Shown: piece after piece, positions 24,641 to 32,902 of the stretch
How the letters are laid out: every line of letters begins with the position of its first letter
Numbering within the stretch: position 1 is the first letter of the stretch
Origin: Hyphococcus sp.
GTDB lineage: Bacteria; Pseudomonadota; Alphaproteobacteria; Caulobacterales; Parvularculaceae
Assembly: GCA_021604585.1 (NCBI GenBank)
Contig: BQJG01000037.1
Span: 1-34,107 of the forward strand
DNA length: 34,107 nucleotides
Direction of reading: 5' to 3'
The notes under the pieces: generated by a model
The model's input: the letters and a program-made list of their open reading frames with translations, nothing else
What the model was told of the DNA's origin: nothing
Databases searched by the model: none
Translations under genes and position numbers: made by a program

Positions 24641-25987
24641 TTATTTTTTGTTCTTTTTGGCGTCACGAAATCTTGCGGCCCAGCCTTTGATAGCGGTTTG
24701 GCGGACACGCGCAACGCCGAGATCGCCAGGGGCCACATCTTTAGTAATCACGGAACCTGACCCGACATACGCACCATCGCCAATGGTCACAGGCGCAACC
24801 AGAGATGAGTTCGATCCGATGAACGCGCCTTCGCCGATGATTGTTTTGTGCTTGGCGTAACCGTCATAATTGCAGGTGATTGTTCCGGCGCCGATATTCG
24901 CTTGCGCGCCGATCTCAGCGTCGCCGATATAGGTTAGGTGGCTAATTTTGGCGCCATCTCCAATGACGGATTTTTTAATTTCGACAAAATTGCCGACCTT
25001 CGCTCCGGCTTGTAATTCGGCGCCGGGTCGCAACCTGACGAAAGGCCCTGCGCTGGCGTTGCTCGCCACCGACGCTCCTTCAAGGTGGGAGAAGGGTTTT
25101 ATTTCCGCATTGTCCGAGACCGTAACGCCGGGTCCGAACACGACGTTCTGGCCAATCAAGACATCCTTGCCGATTTTGGTGTCCCAGGAAAAGTAGATGG
25201 TTGCGGGGTCAGCTAGTGTCGCGCCATTCTCCATGGCGGCGCGACGCGTGCGCTTTTGAAACAGCGCTTCAGCTTCCGCCAACTCAACTCGAGAGTTCAC
25301 CCCTAAAACTTCATCCGCACCCGCCTCGATAACGGTGCAATTTTTTCCGTCCTTTCGGGCAAGGGCGACAATATCGGTCAGGTAGTATTCGCCTTTGGCG
25401 TTGTTGGCGTCGATATCTTTTAATCGGCGCGTCAAAAAAGAAGAATCAATCGCCATGACGCCTGAATTGCAGAGTTGTATTTTCAATTCGTCGGAGGATG
25501 CGTCTTTCGCCTCAACAATGGCGTCGAGCGCTCCACTTCCGTCGCGTTTTAACCGCCCATAAGCGCCGGGTTCTGCCGGAGAAAAGCCGAGCACAGCGAC
25601 CGCCGCGCCGGAGGAAATTTTGTTGGCAAGTGATTTCAAGGTCGAGGATGTCACTAGCGGGGTATCCGCATAGAGAACCAGAACGACGCCGGAAAAGCCT
25701 TCCAAAGAAGGAAGCGCCTGCAAAACCGCGTGGGCCGTGCCTTTTGGCGGCGACTGGACGGCGGTCGCAATGTCCTTGCGAATGGTTTTGGCGAAAGCAC
25801 CTACTTGTGGCGAGTGATCGCCAATCACAACCGTAATGCGTTCTGGCGACAACTCAGCCACGGCGTCAATTACATGCGCAATCATCGCCCGTCCGCCAAT
25901 TTCATGCATGACTTTGGGGAGGGCGGATCTCATTCGCGTGCCGTGGCCGGCGGCGAGGATGATAGCGGCGATCTTTGGCTCTTTCAT
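24641..25987 (-). CDS. glmU: Bifunctional UDP-GlcNAc synthesis enzyme GlmU
   Basis: A 448-residue enzyme that acetylates glucosamine-1-P and then uridylylates it to UDP-GlcNAc, the precursor of peptidoglycan and lipid A. The N-terminal pyrophosphorylase has LAAGHGTRMRS and KVMHEIGG. The C-terminal half is a left-handed beta-helix with hexapeptide repeats (from about 250) and acetyltransferase motifs NFVEIKKS and ITCNYDGYAKHKT. The chosen ATG at 25987 gives the standard start MKEPKIAAIILAAG. It is first in the operon with rpiA and gor and divergent from gph. Confidence 0.97.
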   Translation of the reverse strand: MKEPKIAAIILAAGHGTRMRSALPKVMHEIGGRAMIAHVIDAVAELSPERITVVIGDHSPQVGAFAKTIRKDIATAVQSPPKGTAHAVLQALPSLEGFSGVVLVLYADTPLVTSSTLKSLANKISSGAAVAVLGFSPAEPGAYGRLKRDGSGALDAIVEAKDASSDELKIQLCNSGVMAIDSSFLTRRLKDIDANNAKGEYYLTDIVALARKDGKNCTVIEAGADEVLGVNSRVELAEAEALFQKRTRRAAMENGATLADPATIYFSWDTKIGKDVLIGQNVVFGPGVTVSDNAEIKPFSHLEGASVASNASAGPFVRLRPGAELQAGAKVGNFVEIKKSVIGDGAKISHLTYIGDAEIGAQANIGAGTITCNYDGYAKHKTIIGEGAFIGSNSSLVAPVTIGDGAYVGSGSVITKDVAPGDLGVARVRQTAIKGWAARFRDAKKNKK

Positions 25988-26128
25988 TGGCGGGCTTTCA
26001 CACTTATCTGGCGGTCTCGCCTCTCTGACTTCGTCTAGCATATAGAGGGCAAAACACCCTATGGCGAAGCTAAGGACTTGGCGCGATTCGGTGCTGTTTC
26101 GAGCGTAAAAGGAAATGTAGGCGAAGCG

Positions 26129-26812
26129 ATGGCGGAAGATTTGAAAGGCATGGCGCTGTTATTCGATCTCGATGGCACTCTCATCGATACGGTGGAGGAT
26201 CTGGCCGCGGCTATGAACCATGCGCTCAAGGAAGTTGGACTTGAGCCGGTTCCTTGTGGGAAGGTTCGCCATCTGGTTGGGCACGGTGCGCGGCGGATGC
26301 TTGTGCATGGCTTCCAATTGAGCGCCGGACGGGAGGCGCGTGAGCATGAACTCGACGAGGGCATGACGTGCTTTCTCCGCTACTATCAAGATAATATCGC
26401 CGCTCATTCCCGGCCGTTCGAGTATGTGTTGGAAATGACCCAGTCTTTCAGAGCGCGCGGCGCCCAAGCCGCGATTTGCACTAACAAGCGCGAGGGCTTG
26501 GCGAGGCTTCTGATCGAGACGCTCGGGCTTGAAATGTTATTTGAAACCATTGTTGGTGCGGACACGGCTGTTGCAGCGAAGCCGGATCCGTCGCCGGTGC
26601 AGCTCTGTCTTGAACGGACGAATGCGCGCCGAGCCGTGTTTATTGGCGATAGCGATACAGATATCCGCGCCGCCAAAGCGGCGGGATTACCATCGTTTAT
26701 TGCGGATTTCGGCTACGGTCCGCTTACACTGGCAAATGAGGCGACCGCATTATTTTCCAGTTACCGCGAAGCTGAACAGCTGATCAACAATGCCTTCGCC
26801 TCAAGCCAATGA
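26129..26812 (+). CDS. gph: HAD-family phosphoglycolate phosphatase
   Basis: A 228-residue HAD phosphatase. Motif I LFDLDGTLIDT has the nucleophile Asp13 and acid Asp15, motif II is ICTNK, motif III a Lys in AAKPDPSP, and motif IV FIGDSDTDIRAAKAAG. The helical cap follows motif I, as in Gph, which removes phosphate from 2-phosphoglycolate produced by DNA repair or oxygenation. The start at 26129 is favoured; a TTG at 26078 would add 17 residues. It is divergent from glmU. HAD substrate range is broad, so the exact substrate is inferred. Confidence 0.9.
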   Translation: MAEDLKGMALLFDLDGTLIDTVEDLAAAMNHALKEVGLEPVPCGKVRHLVGHGARRMLVHGFQLSAGREAREHELDEGMTCFLRYYQDNIAAHSRPFEYVLEMTQSFRARGAQAAICTNKREGLARLLIETLGLEMLFETIVGADTAVAAKPDPSPVQLCLERTNARRAVFIGDSDTDIRAAKAAGLPSFIADFGYGPLTLANEATALFSSYREAEQLINNAFASSQ

Positions 26813-26815
26813 GAC

Positions 26816-27010
26816 TTAACCGGCGCTAGCCATTCGATTCGGCATTCCGTTGATCATGTTGGACCGCACGTCCGTTCGGGCCGAACGCATCGTTGACACG
26901 AAGCCTTCGTCTTTGGTTTCGACGACCACGTCAAAACCGCGTTTGCGCCAGAAGTCCTGAATTTTCGTCGCCAATCGGCTTGCGCCGTCGCGATCGCACA
27001 GGTCAGTCAT
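26816..27010 (-). CDS. Small conserved-type protein of unknown function (64 aa)
   Basis: A 64-residue protein starting MTDLCDRDGASRLATK, with AGGA 3-6 bp before the ATG. A predicted helix (residues 8-23, ending in FWRKRG) is followed by a strand pair (FDVVVETKDEGFVS) and a tail ending DVRSNMINGMPNR. Small proteins with WRxRG and SxMxNGxP elements recur in alphaproteobacteria from memory, but no function is assigned. It is convergent with gph (3-bp gap) and divergent from the XRE regulator across a 230-bp AT-rich region. Confidence 0.75.
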   Translation of the reverse strand: MTDLCDRDGASRLATKIQDFWRKRGFDVVVETKDEGFVSTMRSARTDVRSNMINGMPNRMASAG

Positions 27011-27208
27011 TTTCCTACCCCGAGCTATGCTTTGAACGTTTCCACAAAACAAAGAATATAAGGGAAGCTGATTTTTTCAAGCCCACGGCCAAATAATTTT
27101 ATACACGGCGGTTTTGTCAAAAATTCGTGATATTCTTACAGTTTTTGCGGATCATGATGCCCAATTGCCGGGAGCTGCAGAATTTTATGGCGCAATATAA
27201 CCGAATAA

Positions 27209-27225
27209 TATAAGAAAAACTTATA
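27209..27225. promoter_or_regulatory. Palindrome next to the XRE regulator start
   Basis: TATAAG (27209-27214) and CTTATA (27220-27225) are perfect inverted 6-bp arms around AAAAA, ending just before the AGGAGG ribosome site of the XRE gene. Self-repression by XRE/CI-like proteins commonly uses such sites. The AT-rich DNA upstream likely contains the promoter. Confidence 0.5.
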
Positions 27226-27239
27226 GACTAGGAGGGCTT

Positions 27240-27914
27240 ATGGAGTTGACCCACACAACGGCGGCTCGCTCGATCGGCGAGCGAATCCGGCAAGCCCGGA
27301 AGTCGAAGGGCCTGAATCAGTCGGACCTGGCGCTTCGGGTTGGGGTTAGCCAGCCGGCGATCGCCAATTGGGAAAGCGGCGTTCATGATCCGCGCCGGCT
27401 GACCCTCGCAAAGCTCGCTGACGCGCTTGAGGCGCCGTTAGATTGGCTCGCAGCAGGAGATCGCTCGTCAGCAGAAAGTGATAAGCATGCCGCCGCAGCC
27501 TATATCCGCCGTCCTGTTCGGCATGTTCCGGTAATTTCACTTCGTTCAGCGTCATTGCTCGCGAGAGATCCGAATGCAGATCCCCATGTTATGGCGGAAG
27601 ATTACATGCCGGTAACGCTTGGCCCGACAAAACTTTTTGCTGTGTTTGTAAATGACCCAGCAGTTGATCTCGCTTTTTTGCCGGACACAGTTGTCGTAAT
27701 CGATTATGAAGACCGTACGCCGGATGACGGCGACTATTGTCTTGCGCAAGTGAATGAAGCGCCTGTGTTGCGCCGCTGGCGCGGCGGTCGGGGCAGCGAG
27801 TCCGGCCCTGCCCGGCTTGAGCCCCATTCGAGCGAAACTGGCCACGCTGTGATTGTTGTAACGCAGCAGGTAAAGATTATCGGCTGTGTGCGAGTTTCAA
27901 TTCGAGTCCACTAG
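27240..27914 (+). CDS. XRE-family regulator with degenerate S24-like domain
   Basis: A 224-residue DNA-binding protein. An N-terminal helix-turn-helix (about 11-70, RIRQARKSKGLNQSDLAL and VSQPAIANWESG) is joined by a linker to a C-terminal LexA/CI-like beta domain (about 95-222). The usual serine of the GDSM-type motif is replaced in FVNDPAVDLAF (135-145), and the lysine position reads VLRRW. Autocleavage is therefore unlikely and the domain probably serves for dimerisation or sensing. AGGAGG sits 6 bp before the ATG and a palindrome lies just upstream. It is convergent with the hybrid kinase (2-bp gap). The target genes are unknown. Confidence 0.85.
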   Translation: MELTHTTAARSIGERIRQARKSKGLNQSDLALRVGVSQPAIANWESGVHDPRRLTLAKLADALEAPLDWLAAGDRSSAESDKHAAAAYIRRPVRHVPVISLRSASLLARDPNADPHVMAEDYMPVTLGPTKLFAVFVNDPAVDLAFLPDTVVVIDYEDRTPDDGDYCLAQVNEAPVLRRWRGGRGSESGPARLEPHSSETGHAVIVVTQQVKIIGCVRVSIRVH

Positions 27915-27916
27915 AA

Positions 27917-30673
27917 TCAAGCAGCAAGATTTCGATACTCGCTTATTGTTGCCGGTAGAGCGCGATGAGTGTCGCGAAATTCGTTCGCCGCTAGTTTGCA
28001 AAGTTTAACGAGCTCTCTTTGCCCTATGTTATTGCGGGCAGCGTCTTCAATTGCTGAGCATGCGCGGGCCAGTCCGTGTGCTCCGACGTTTAAGCTCATG
28101 GATTTTAGCGCATGGGCAGCCTTTGCGACAGCTCTGGAATCTCCACCCTTCATGCTGGCCGCAAGTATTTTTAGGGCGTCGCGTGAGTGTTGCTCGAAGA
28201 GCGTTAATGCACGCAAAGGCAGATTTGCGCCGGCAGTCTGCATGCTTGCGATCTCATTCAGAACACTTTTGTCAAACGCACCGCTTTGAGGCTGAGATTT
28301 TGAACTCTGCTGCGCGAGTGTTACGGGTTGGTCTTCTGTCATGGCCCGCTCTTTGCCTTCCAGGTATCTGCCAATCACAGATGCAAGTGAGTCAAGCGTA
28401 AATGGCTTTGTGACGTAATCGTCCATTCCAGCATCCCGCCAGGCGGTGTCGTCACCTGCTGCATGAGCCGTAAGTGCGATGATTGGGACTGGCATTCTTC
28501 CAAGGTGCTTTTCAAACGCACGTATTGCAAGAGTCGCCTCGAACCCATCCATTTCAGGCATGGAACAGTCCATGAGCACCAAGTCAAATTCTTCATCGCG
28601 CGCAAGGGCAAGAGCCTCTTTACCGTCGCCAGCCAAGGTCACGGAAAGGTTCAAGCGAGACAAAGCCTCCTGCACGACTTCTCGATTAACCGCGCTATCA
28701 TCCGCCGCGAGGACACGTTTTCCGTCAAAGTCCATGTTCCTCGCACCGGCAGACTCGGCATTTGCAAGAGCCGCGCGGCCACGCAAGCGGTCATCAAGGA
28801 TGCGTCCGATCTGGTCCATCACCTCACGCCTGGAAAGCGGGGCAAGCAGGATGTCTTCTACGACTCCATTCTCAACTAATAGATCTGGAGCCGTATCGCC
28901 CAGTTCGCAAACACAAATCCGCGCGGGAATCCATTGTGCTTTTCCCGCACTAATTGTTTGCTGGTAAATTCGGTAAAATTCAGGTGATGCGAAGATCATG
29001 TCAGCGCAAGCGATGTGCGGACCAAGCGCCGCATTGCTTTCAACAATGTGGGGAATAATGCCACATTCTCGCAAATAATGAGACAACATTTTCGGCGCGG
29101 CACTTCCATCCACTGCAATGACGGCGCGTTTTTCTGCCTCTGTTTGTCGAATGCGCCGCGGCGGAGCAAGAACTTTGCTCTCCATGCTAAAGAAAAAGCG
29201 TGAGCCTTTCCCGGGACGGCTCGTCAGCCCAATATCACCGTGCATTGCTTCGACAAGTTTGCGGCAGATGGCGAGACCCAGCCCGGTGCCGCCGTAGCGC
29301 CTTGTCGTTGACTGATCGGCTTGTGAGAACGCTTCAAAAATTGCGTCCTGTTTGTCTTTCGCGATACCGACGCCCGTATCGGTAACGGAGAATTCCAGTG
29401 AGCACGAGGCGTCTTTGATCGTGCTGTCTCCCGATTTTATAGCGACGGACACGATGACATGGCCGTCTTCTGTGAATTTGAGCGCATTGTTGACAAGATT
29501 CGACAGGATCTGACTGATCCGCACTGGATCTCCGATTATTTCTTCCGGCGTGCTTGGCGCCACATATGCCGCCAAGTCAATATTCTTGGAAGCGGCCCGT
29601 TCCCAGAATAGGCTAACCACGTCGTCGAGAATGTCGGCAGGGCGGACGGGGATGGACTCTAAATCGAGACGTCCTGCTTCAATCTTCGAAAAGTCAAGAA
29701 TGTCGTTGATTATCGCCAACAGACTTTGACCGGATTTTGCAATGACCTCTGCGTAGCGTTTATGCCTTGGCGCCAGACTTGCTTTGCTTAGCAAATCCGC
29801 CATGGCGAGCATGCCGTTCATCGGTGTTCTGATTTCATGACTCATCGTGGCGAGAAAGTCTGATTTTGCCATGTTTGCCGCTTCTGCGATCTCTTTTGCT
29901 TTGCGTAACTCCAGAGTTCGTTGATCGACGGTTTTTTCCAAAGTGCGTTGATGCGTTTTTAGTTTGCTGTCACGTTCTTGAATGTGATCAAGCATGGTAT
30001 TGAATGTATCGACGAGCTGTGCCGTTTCTTCGTCGCTGACTTGCGTGGCGCGGACTGTAAAATCGCCTGACTCACGAACCCGGCCCATTACTTGAGCCAG
30101 ACTCAAGATTGGGTCCGTAATCGCGCGTTGCATCTTCAGGGCGATTAACACCCCAATGCCGCCAGCAAACACCGCAGCGACAAATGCGTCATAAAGCAGT
30201 TGCCCAATTCGATCTGAAAGCGACCCGGTGTCCGCGTGCAAGGTGAGGTGTGCTATCGTTTCGCCCCCCCTGACGATAGGCGCTGAGGCGGCTGCTGAGT
30301 GCGATGTCAGCATGGCGAGCGCAGAATTTTCAGGGATTAAATCGAAGCTCGAGTTTCGCACGACGGTTGCGCTGCCAAGCTCAACGAACAGACTTTGATC
30401 GAGCGTATCTACCCGCACATACTCAATGCTCGGCAGATATGATATCGCCCTCAGGGCATTCAATGTGCCGGCTTTGTCCCGATTAAATACAGGTTCAGAA
30501 ATGGCAGTCGCGAAAATGTTTGCCGAGGCGTAAAGCTCTGTTCTCTTTCCATCGCCATACTGGGCTATTTCGCGCCAAACTGATGAAGCGGTCGCGATTG
30601 CGACTGCGCCAAATATGGCCACGATGACGAGTGTCGTTAACCGACTGCGCAGGGTTTGTTTGCGCCGCGACAT
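27917..30673 (-). CDS. Hybrid sensor histidine kinase (HAMP-HisKA-HATPase-REC-Hpt)
   Basis: A 918-residue inner-membrane kinase. Two transmembrane helices (about 12-33 and 159-180) flank a periplasmic sensor of about 125 residues. HAMP (about 180-235) and a coiled coil lead to HisKA with SHEIRTP (His279), then the ATPase (N box near 395, DTGVG near 432, GGTGLGL near 461). Next comes a receiver-like domain lacking the acidic pocket (about 513-630), a true receiver (about 652-780; Asp702 in LMDCSMPEMDG, Lys756), and an Hpt domain (His854 in AHALKS). This is the ArcB/BarA-like phosphorelay layout. Start 30673 is preferred over TTG 30724. The stimulus is unknown. The REC-first kinase is divergent, 170 bp away. 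Confidence 0.93.
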   Translation of the reverse strand: MSRRKQTLRSRLTTLVIVAIFGAVAIATASSVWREIAQYGDGKRTELYASANIFATAISEPVFNRDKAGTLNALRAISYLPSIEYVRVDTLDQSLFVELGSATVVRNSSFDLIPENSALAMLTSHSAAASAPIVRGGETIAHLTLHADTGSLSDRIGQLLYDAFVAAVFAGGIGVLIALKMQRAITDPILSLAQVMGRVRESGDFTVRATQVSDEETAQLVDTFNTMLDHIQERDSKLKTHQRTLEKTVDQRTLELRKAKEIAEAANMAKSDFLATMSHEIRTPMNGMLAMADLLSKASLAPRHKRYAEVIAKSGQSLLAIINDILDFSKIEAGRLDLESIPVRPADILDDVVSLFWERAASKNIDLAAYVAPSTPEEIIGDPVRISQILSNLVNNALKFTEDGHVIVSVAIKSGDSTIKDASCSLEFSVTDTGVGIAKDKQDAIFEAFSQADQSTTRRYGGTGLGLAICRKLVEAMHGDIGLTSRPGKGSRFFFSMESKVLAPPRRIRQTEAEKRAVIAVDGSAAPKMLSHYLRECGIIPHIVESNAALGPHIACADMIFASPEFYRIYQQTISAGKAQWIPARICVCELGDTAPDLLVENGVVEDILLAPLSRREVMDQIGRILDDRLRGRAALANAESAGARNMDFDGKRVLAADDSAVNREVVQEALSRLNLSVTLAGDGKEALALARDEEFDLVLMDCSMPEMDGFEATLAIRAFEKHLGRMPVPIIALTAHAAGDDTAWRDAGMDDYVTKPFTLDSLASVIGRYLEGKERAMTEDQPVTLAQQSSKSQPQSGAFDKSVLNEIASMQTAGANLPLRALTLFEQHSRDALKILAASMKGGDSRAVAKAAHALKSMSLNVGAHGLARACSAIEDAARNNIGQRELVKLCKLAANEFRDTHRALPATISEYRNLAA

Positions 30674-30842
30674 TCCGTTAAGCCCTTTACTTGCCCAATA
30701 ACGAGGCCAAGAGCTTGACCGCAATTGCTTGCAATTTAATTTCTATCTCGAGGCGCTGCTGGAAAGCGGTTGTTAAGATAAGTTTGTATTAATAGATCAA
30801 ACACTCCGCCATGTGGGGTGTGAGGTGGGAGAAAGATCGGCC

Positions 30843-32009
30843 GTGGACACTGTGCGGAGAATAATTCTCGTCGATGATGACGCCATCATGCGCGAATTGG
30901 CTAGCGCCAAATTGCTGGATGCCGGCTATCACGTCATGGTTGCCTGCAATGGAGTTGAAGCGTTAACTTTGTTAAAAAATGAAGGCGCTGATCTCGTCAT
31001 TTCTGATCTTGATATGCCGATGATGAACGGCTTTGAACTAACCGAAGCCATTCGTAGCGATAAAGGGTTGGGCGAAACGCCAGTGATGGTGATCACTGCG
31101 AGTGATCGAGGCGATGCCGTAGATCAGGCGTTTGCGGCGGGCGCAAATTCATTTCTTGCAAAACCGATGAACTGGTCGTTGTTTCACCACGCTGTCAAGT
31201 TTGTGTTGCGCGCCCATGATGATCGTATTGCCCTCCGACGGGCGCGCGATCAGGCGGAAGCCGGCGCCAAATTTAAAGACAGTTTGATGTCGGTAATGAG
31301 CCACGAACTCAGAACGCCGCTGAATGCAATTATTGGGTTTGGGCAAATCATCACCGAGCAATTCGCAAGTCAAAATGACAACCTTCATCGAGAATATGCC
31401 GACTATATTGTTGATGGCGGAAGGCGTTTGTTAAGCTCAGTCTCCGACATGTTGTTGGCTTCTGACGCGCGATCAGGGCCGATTGCTATTAACGAAACCG
31501 ATGTTTCGTTAGGCGTTTTGATGGATGACGTGGTGTCAGGTTTTGAAAAGACCTTGCACTTGGCGGAAGCGACCCTGTCTCTTCGGTTGAGCTCGCCAGA
31601 CATTGAAGTGTGCTGCGACCGGGCGCTCTTGTCCCGCGCTATACGAAAGCTGGTCGACAACTCTGTAAAATTTTCGCCTCGGGGTGTTGAAATCTTGATT
31701 GGCGCTGCGCTCACCCGCCAGGGGGGGCTGGCGATTATGGTCAAAGACAACGGTCCGGGGGTTAAGAAAGAATTGATCGGCAATCTAACGGCTCCTTTTT
31801 CGCAGCTCGATATGTCTTTGCGGCGCTCGCGAGAGGGGCTTGGCCTCGGATTGCCTCTGGTCAATGTGATTGCTGCGGCTCATGGCGGCTCGTTCCGCAT
31901 AGATTCCGAACTTGGTAAGGGCGCGCGCGCGATCATCACCATTCCGGCCAGCCGTGTCGCCGCTAAGCCAGCAAAAAGCGCAGGCGCCATCGGCAAACAG
32001 GTTGCTTGA
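30843..32009 (+). CDS. Receiver-histidine kinase fusion (REC-HisKA-HATPase)
   Basis: A 388-residue soluble protein with an N-terminal receiver (phosphorylatable Asp55 in ISDLDMP, Lys107 in LAKP) followed by HisKA (His154 in SHELRTP) and an ATPase domain (Asn273 in VDNSVKF, DNGPG near 302, GLGLGL near 332). It has no transmembrane segments and no periplasmic sensor, so the receiver is the likely input. Receiving phosphate from the neighbouring hybrid kinase Hpt domain is a reasonable idea from context. The start is uncertain: GTG 30843 has GGGAG about 12 bp upstream, and GTG 30813 has none. The C-terminal tail is Ala/Lys-rich. Confidence 0.9.
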   Translation: MDTVRRIILVDDDAIMRELASAKLLDAGYHVMVACNGVEALTLLKNEGADLVISDLDMPMMNGFELTEAIRSDKGLGETPVMVITASDRGDAVDQAFAAGANSFLAKPMNWSLFHHAVKFVLRAHDDRIALRRARDQAEAGAKFKDSLMSVMSHELRTPLNAIIGFGQIITEQFASQNDNLHREYADYIVDGGRRLLSSVSDMLLASDARSGPIAINETDVSLGVLMDDVVSGFEKTLHLAEATLSLRLSSPDIEVCCDRALLSRAIRKLVDNSVKFSPRGVEILIGAALTRQGGLAIMVKDNGPGVKKELIGNLTAPFSQLDMSLRRSREGLGLGLPLVNVIAAAHGGSFRIDSELGKGARAIITIPASRVAAKPAKSAGAIGKQVA

Positions 32010-32074
32010 CGGCATTTCCCAAACCGCTATGAACGCTTTTCCCGTGCGCGGCCTCAAAGGATGCTGCGCCATGC

Positions 32075-32149
32075 CGGCGCGTAGCTCAGTGGGAGAGCAC
32101 TACGTTCACACCGTAGGGGTCACTGGTTCAATCCCAGTCGCGCCCACCA
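32075..32149 (+). tRNA. tRNA-Val(CAC)
   Basis: A 75-nt tRNA with D-stem GCTC/GAGC, anticodon stem CTACG/CGTAG, loop TTCACAC giving anticodon CAC (32107-32109), T-loop TTCAATC and an encoded CCA ending at 32149. The acceptor strands CGGCGCG and CGCGCCC pair at six positions, but position 1 is C opposite C72, where G is normal for valine tRNAs. Everything else looks functional. The following TTTTT may aid termination. Confidence 0.9.
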
Positions 32150-32249
32150 TTTTTAAGATCCGGGTTCATACAGTTGTTCGCTTTATGTTGAGGTTGCGTG
32201 AACCGATTCGGGCCCATGCTGGCGGCTAGTCCGGGCAAGGGAGATGGTG

Positions 32250-32642
32250 ATGGCGGCCGCTAAGAAGCAGACTGAAGCGCTGCGTGTTAGCATTGACCGG
32301 CTGGCCGCGATTGCTGGCGGCGGCGGTGTGGAAATGGCGGTCACTGCAGAAAGCGACGCACCGCGCAGGCGCGTAGAGCTAAAACCGGATTTGTCGCGCA
32401 TTCGCCCGCGCGGCATAAACGAAACGCCGGAGCAAAAGGCTCGGCGGCTTACCGCGAAGAAAATCAACTTCACCATGACTTTTCTCGCCCGGCTCGCGAT
32501 TATGGGCGCAGTCGCTTATCTGATGAAGGAAGTTTATGAGGGCACCGGCTCGATCCACCGCGGCTATGCGATGGGCATGTTTGTGATGGTCGCGGATTTC
32601 GGCCGCGTCATCCTGAAAGCGATGGAGCCGGGCACCAAATAG
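32250..32642 (+). CDS. Small membrane-associated protein of unknown function
   Basis: A 130-residue protein. The first 70 residues are charged and Ala/Arg-rich and probably disordered. The C-terminal half has two hydrophobic stretches (about 74-92 FTMTFLARLAIMGAVAYLM and 105-124) that could be one or two membrane helices. The ATG at 32250 lies 6 bp after GGGAG and is preferred to the ATG at 32244. I do not recognise a family. It stands between tRNA-Val and the 29-residue peptide gene, without an obvious operon. Confidence 0.7.
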   Translation: MAAAKKQTEALRVSIDRLAAIAGGGGVEMAVTAESDAPRRRVELKPDLSRIRPRGINETPEQKARRLTAKKINFTMTFLARLAIMGAVAYLMKEVYEGTGSIHRGYAMGMFVMVADFGRVILKAMEPGTK

Positions 32643-32723
32643 CCTTTGCGAATCAGGCAATTCAGCGCGCCGCGAATACGCTCTGACGCAAGCACGCTTG
32701 TGTGAAGCGGCGTGAGCGTCGAA

Positions 32724-32739
32724 GGCCCTTGTAAGGGCC
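32724..32739. repeat. Tight hairpin after the small membrane protein gene
   Basis: GGCCCTT and AAGGGCC form a 7-bp stem with a 2-nt loop, 82 bp past the stop of the upstream gene. There is no T tract immediately after, so it is not a convincing terminator; it may be a stem in a leader or an operator. Confidence 0.35.
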
Positions 32740-32778
32740 CGGCCGCACCTTATTTCGACCACAATACGCCGCCCCAAT

Positions 32779-32798
32779 GCAGACACATCGATTTGTCT
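32779..32798 (+). promoter_or_regulatory. Inverted repeat ahead of the 29-residue peptide gene
   Basis: CAGACA and TGTCTG are 6-bp inverted arms around CATCGATT, ending a few bases before the GGGGAG ribosome site of the peptide gene. In RNA this would form a stem next to the ribosome site and could gate translation; in DNA it could be an operator. Confidence 0.45.
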
Positions 32799-32812
32799 GG
32801 GGAGAGAGAACG

Positions 32813-32902
32813 ATGGGACTTATAGAAATCATCCTTGTAGGGTTTATCGCCGTCACATCGCTGATGGGGGCGTCAAGCCTGTTCGTAAAACTGCGGCGCT
32901 AG
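32813..32902 (+). CDS. 29-residue single-helix membrane peptide
   Basis: An open frame of 29 codons: it starts MGLIEIILVGFIAVTS and ends KLRR. Residues 2-25 are hydrophobic and long enough for one membrane helix; the positively charged tail suggests an N-out/C-in topology. GGGGAGAG lies 7-14 bp before the ATG and an inverted repeat sits just ahead of that. Its TAG stop lies in the palindrome CTAG, which also supplies the stop of the convergent DUF423 gene. It could be a small regulatory membrane protein or a type I-like toxin peptide; no antitoxin RNA could be assigned. Reality rests on the ribosome site, the membrane helix and the fitted stop. Confidence 0.55.
   Translation: MGLIEIILVGFIAVTSLMGASSLFVKLRR

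Noticed and set aside
31912..32229. Plus-strand frame of 105 codons
   Set aside because: It runs through the end of the kinase gene and tRNA-Val; the SSVGEHYVHTVGVTGSIP part is the tRNA read as protein.
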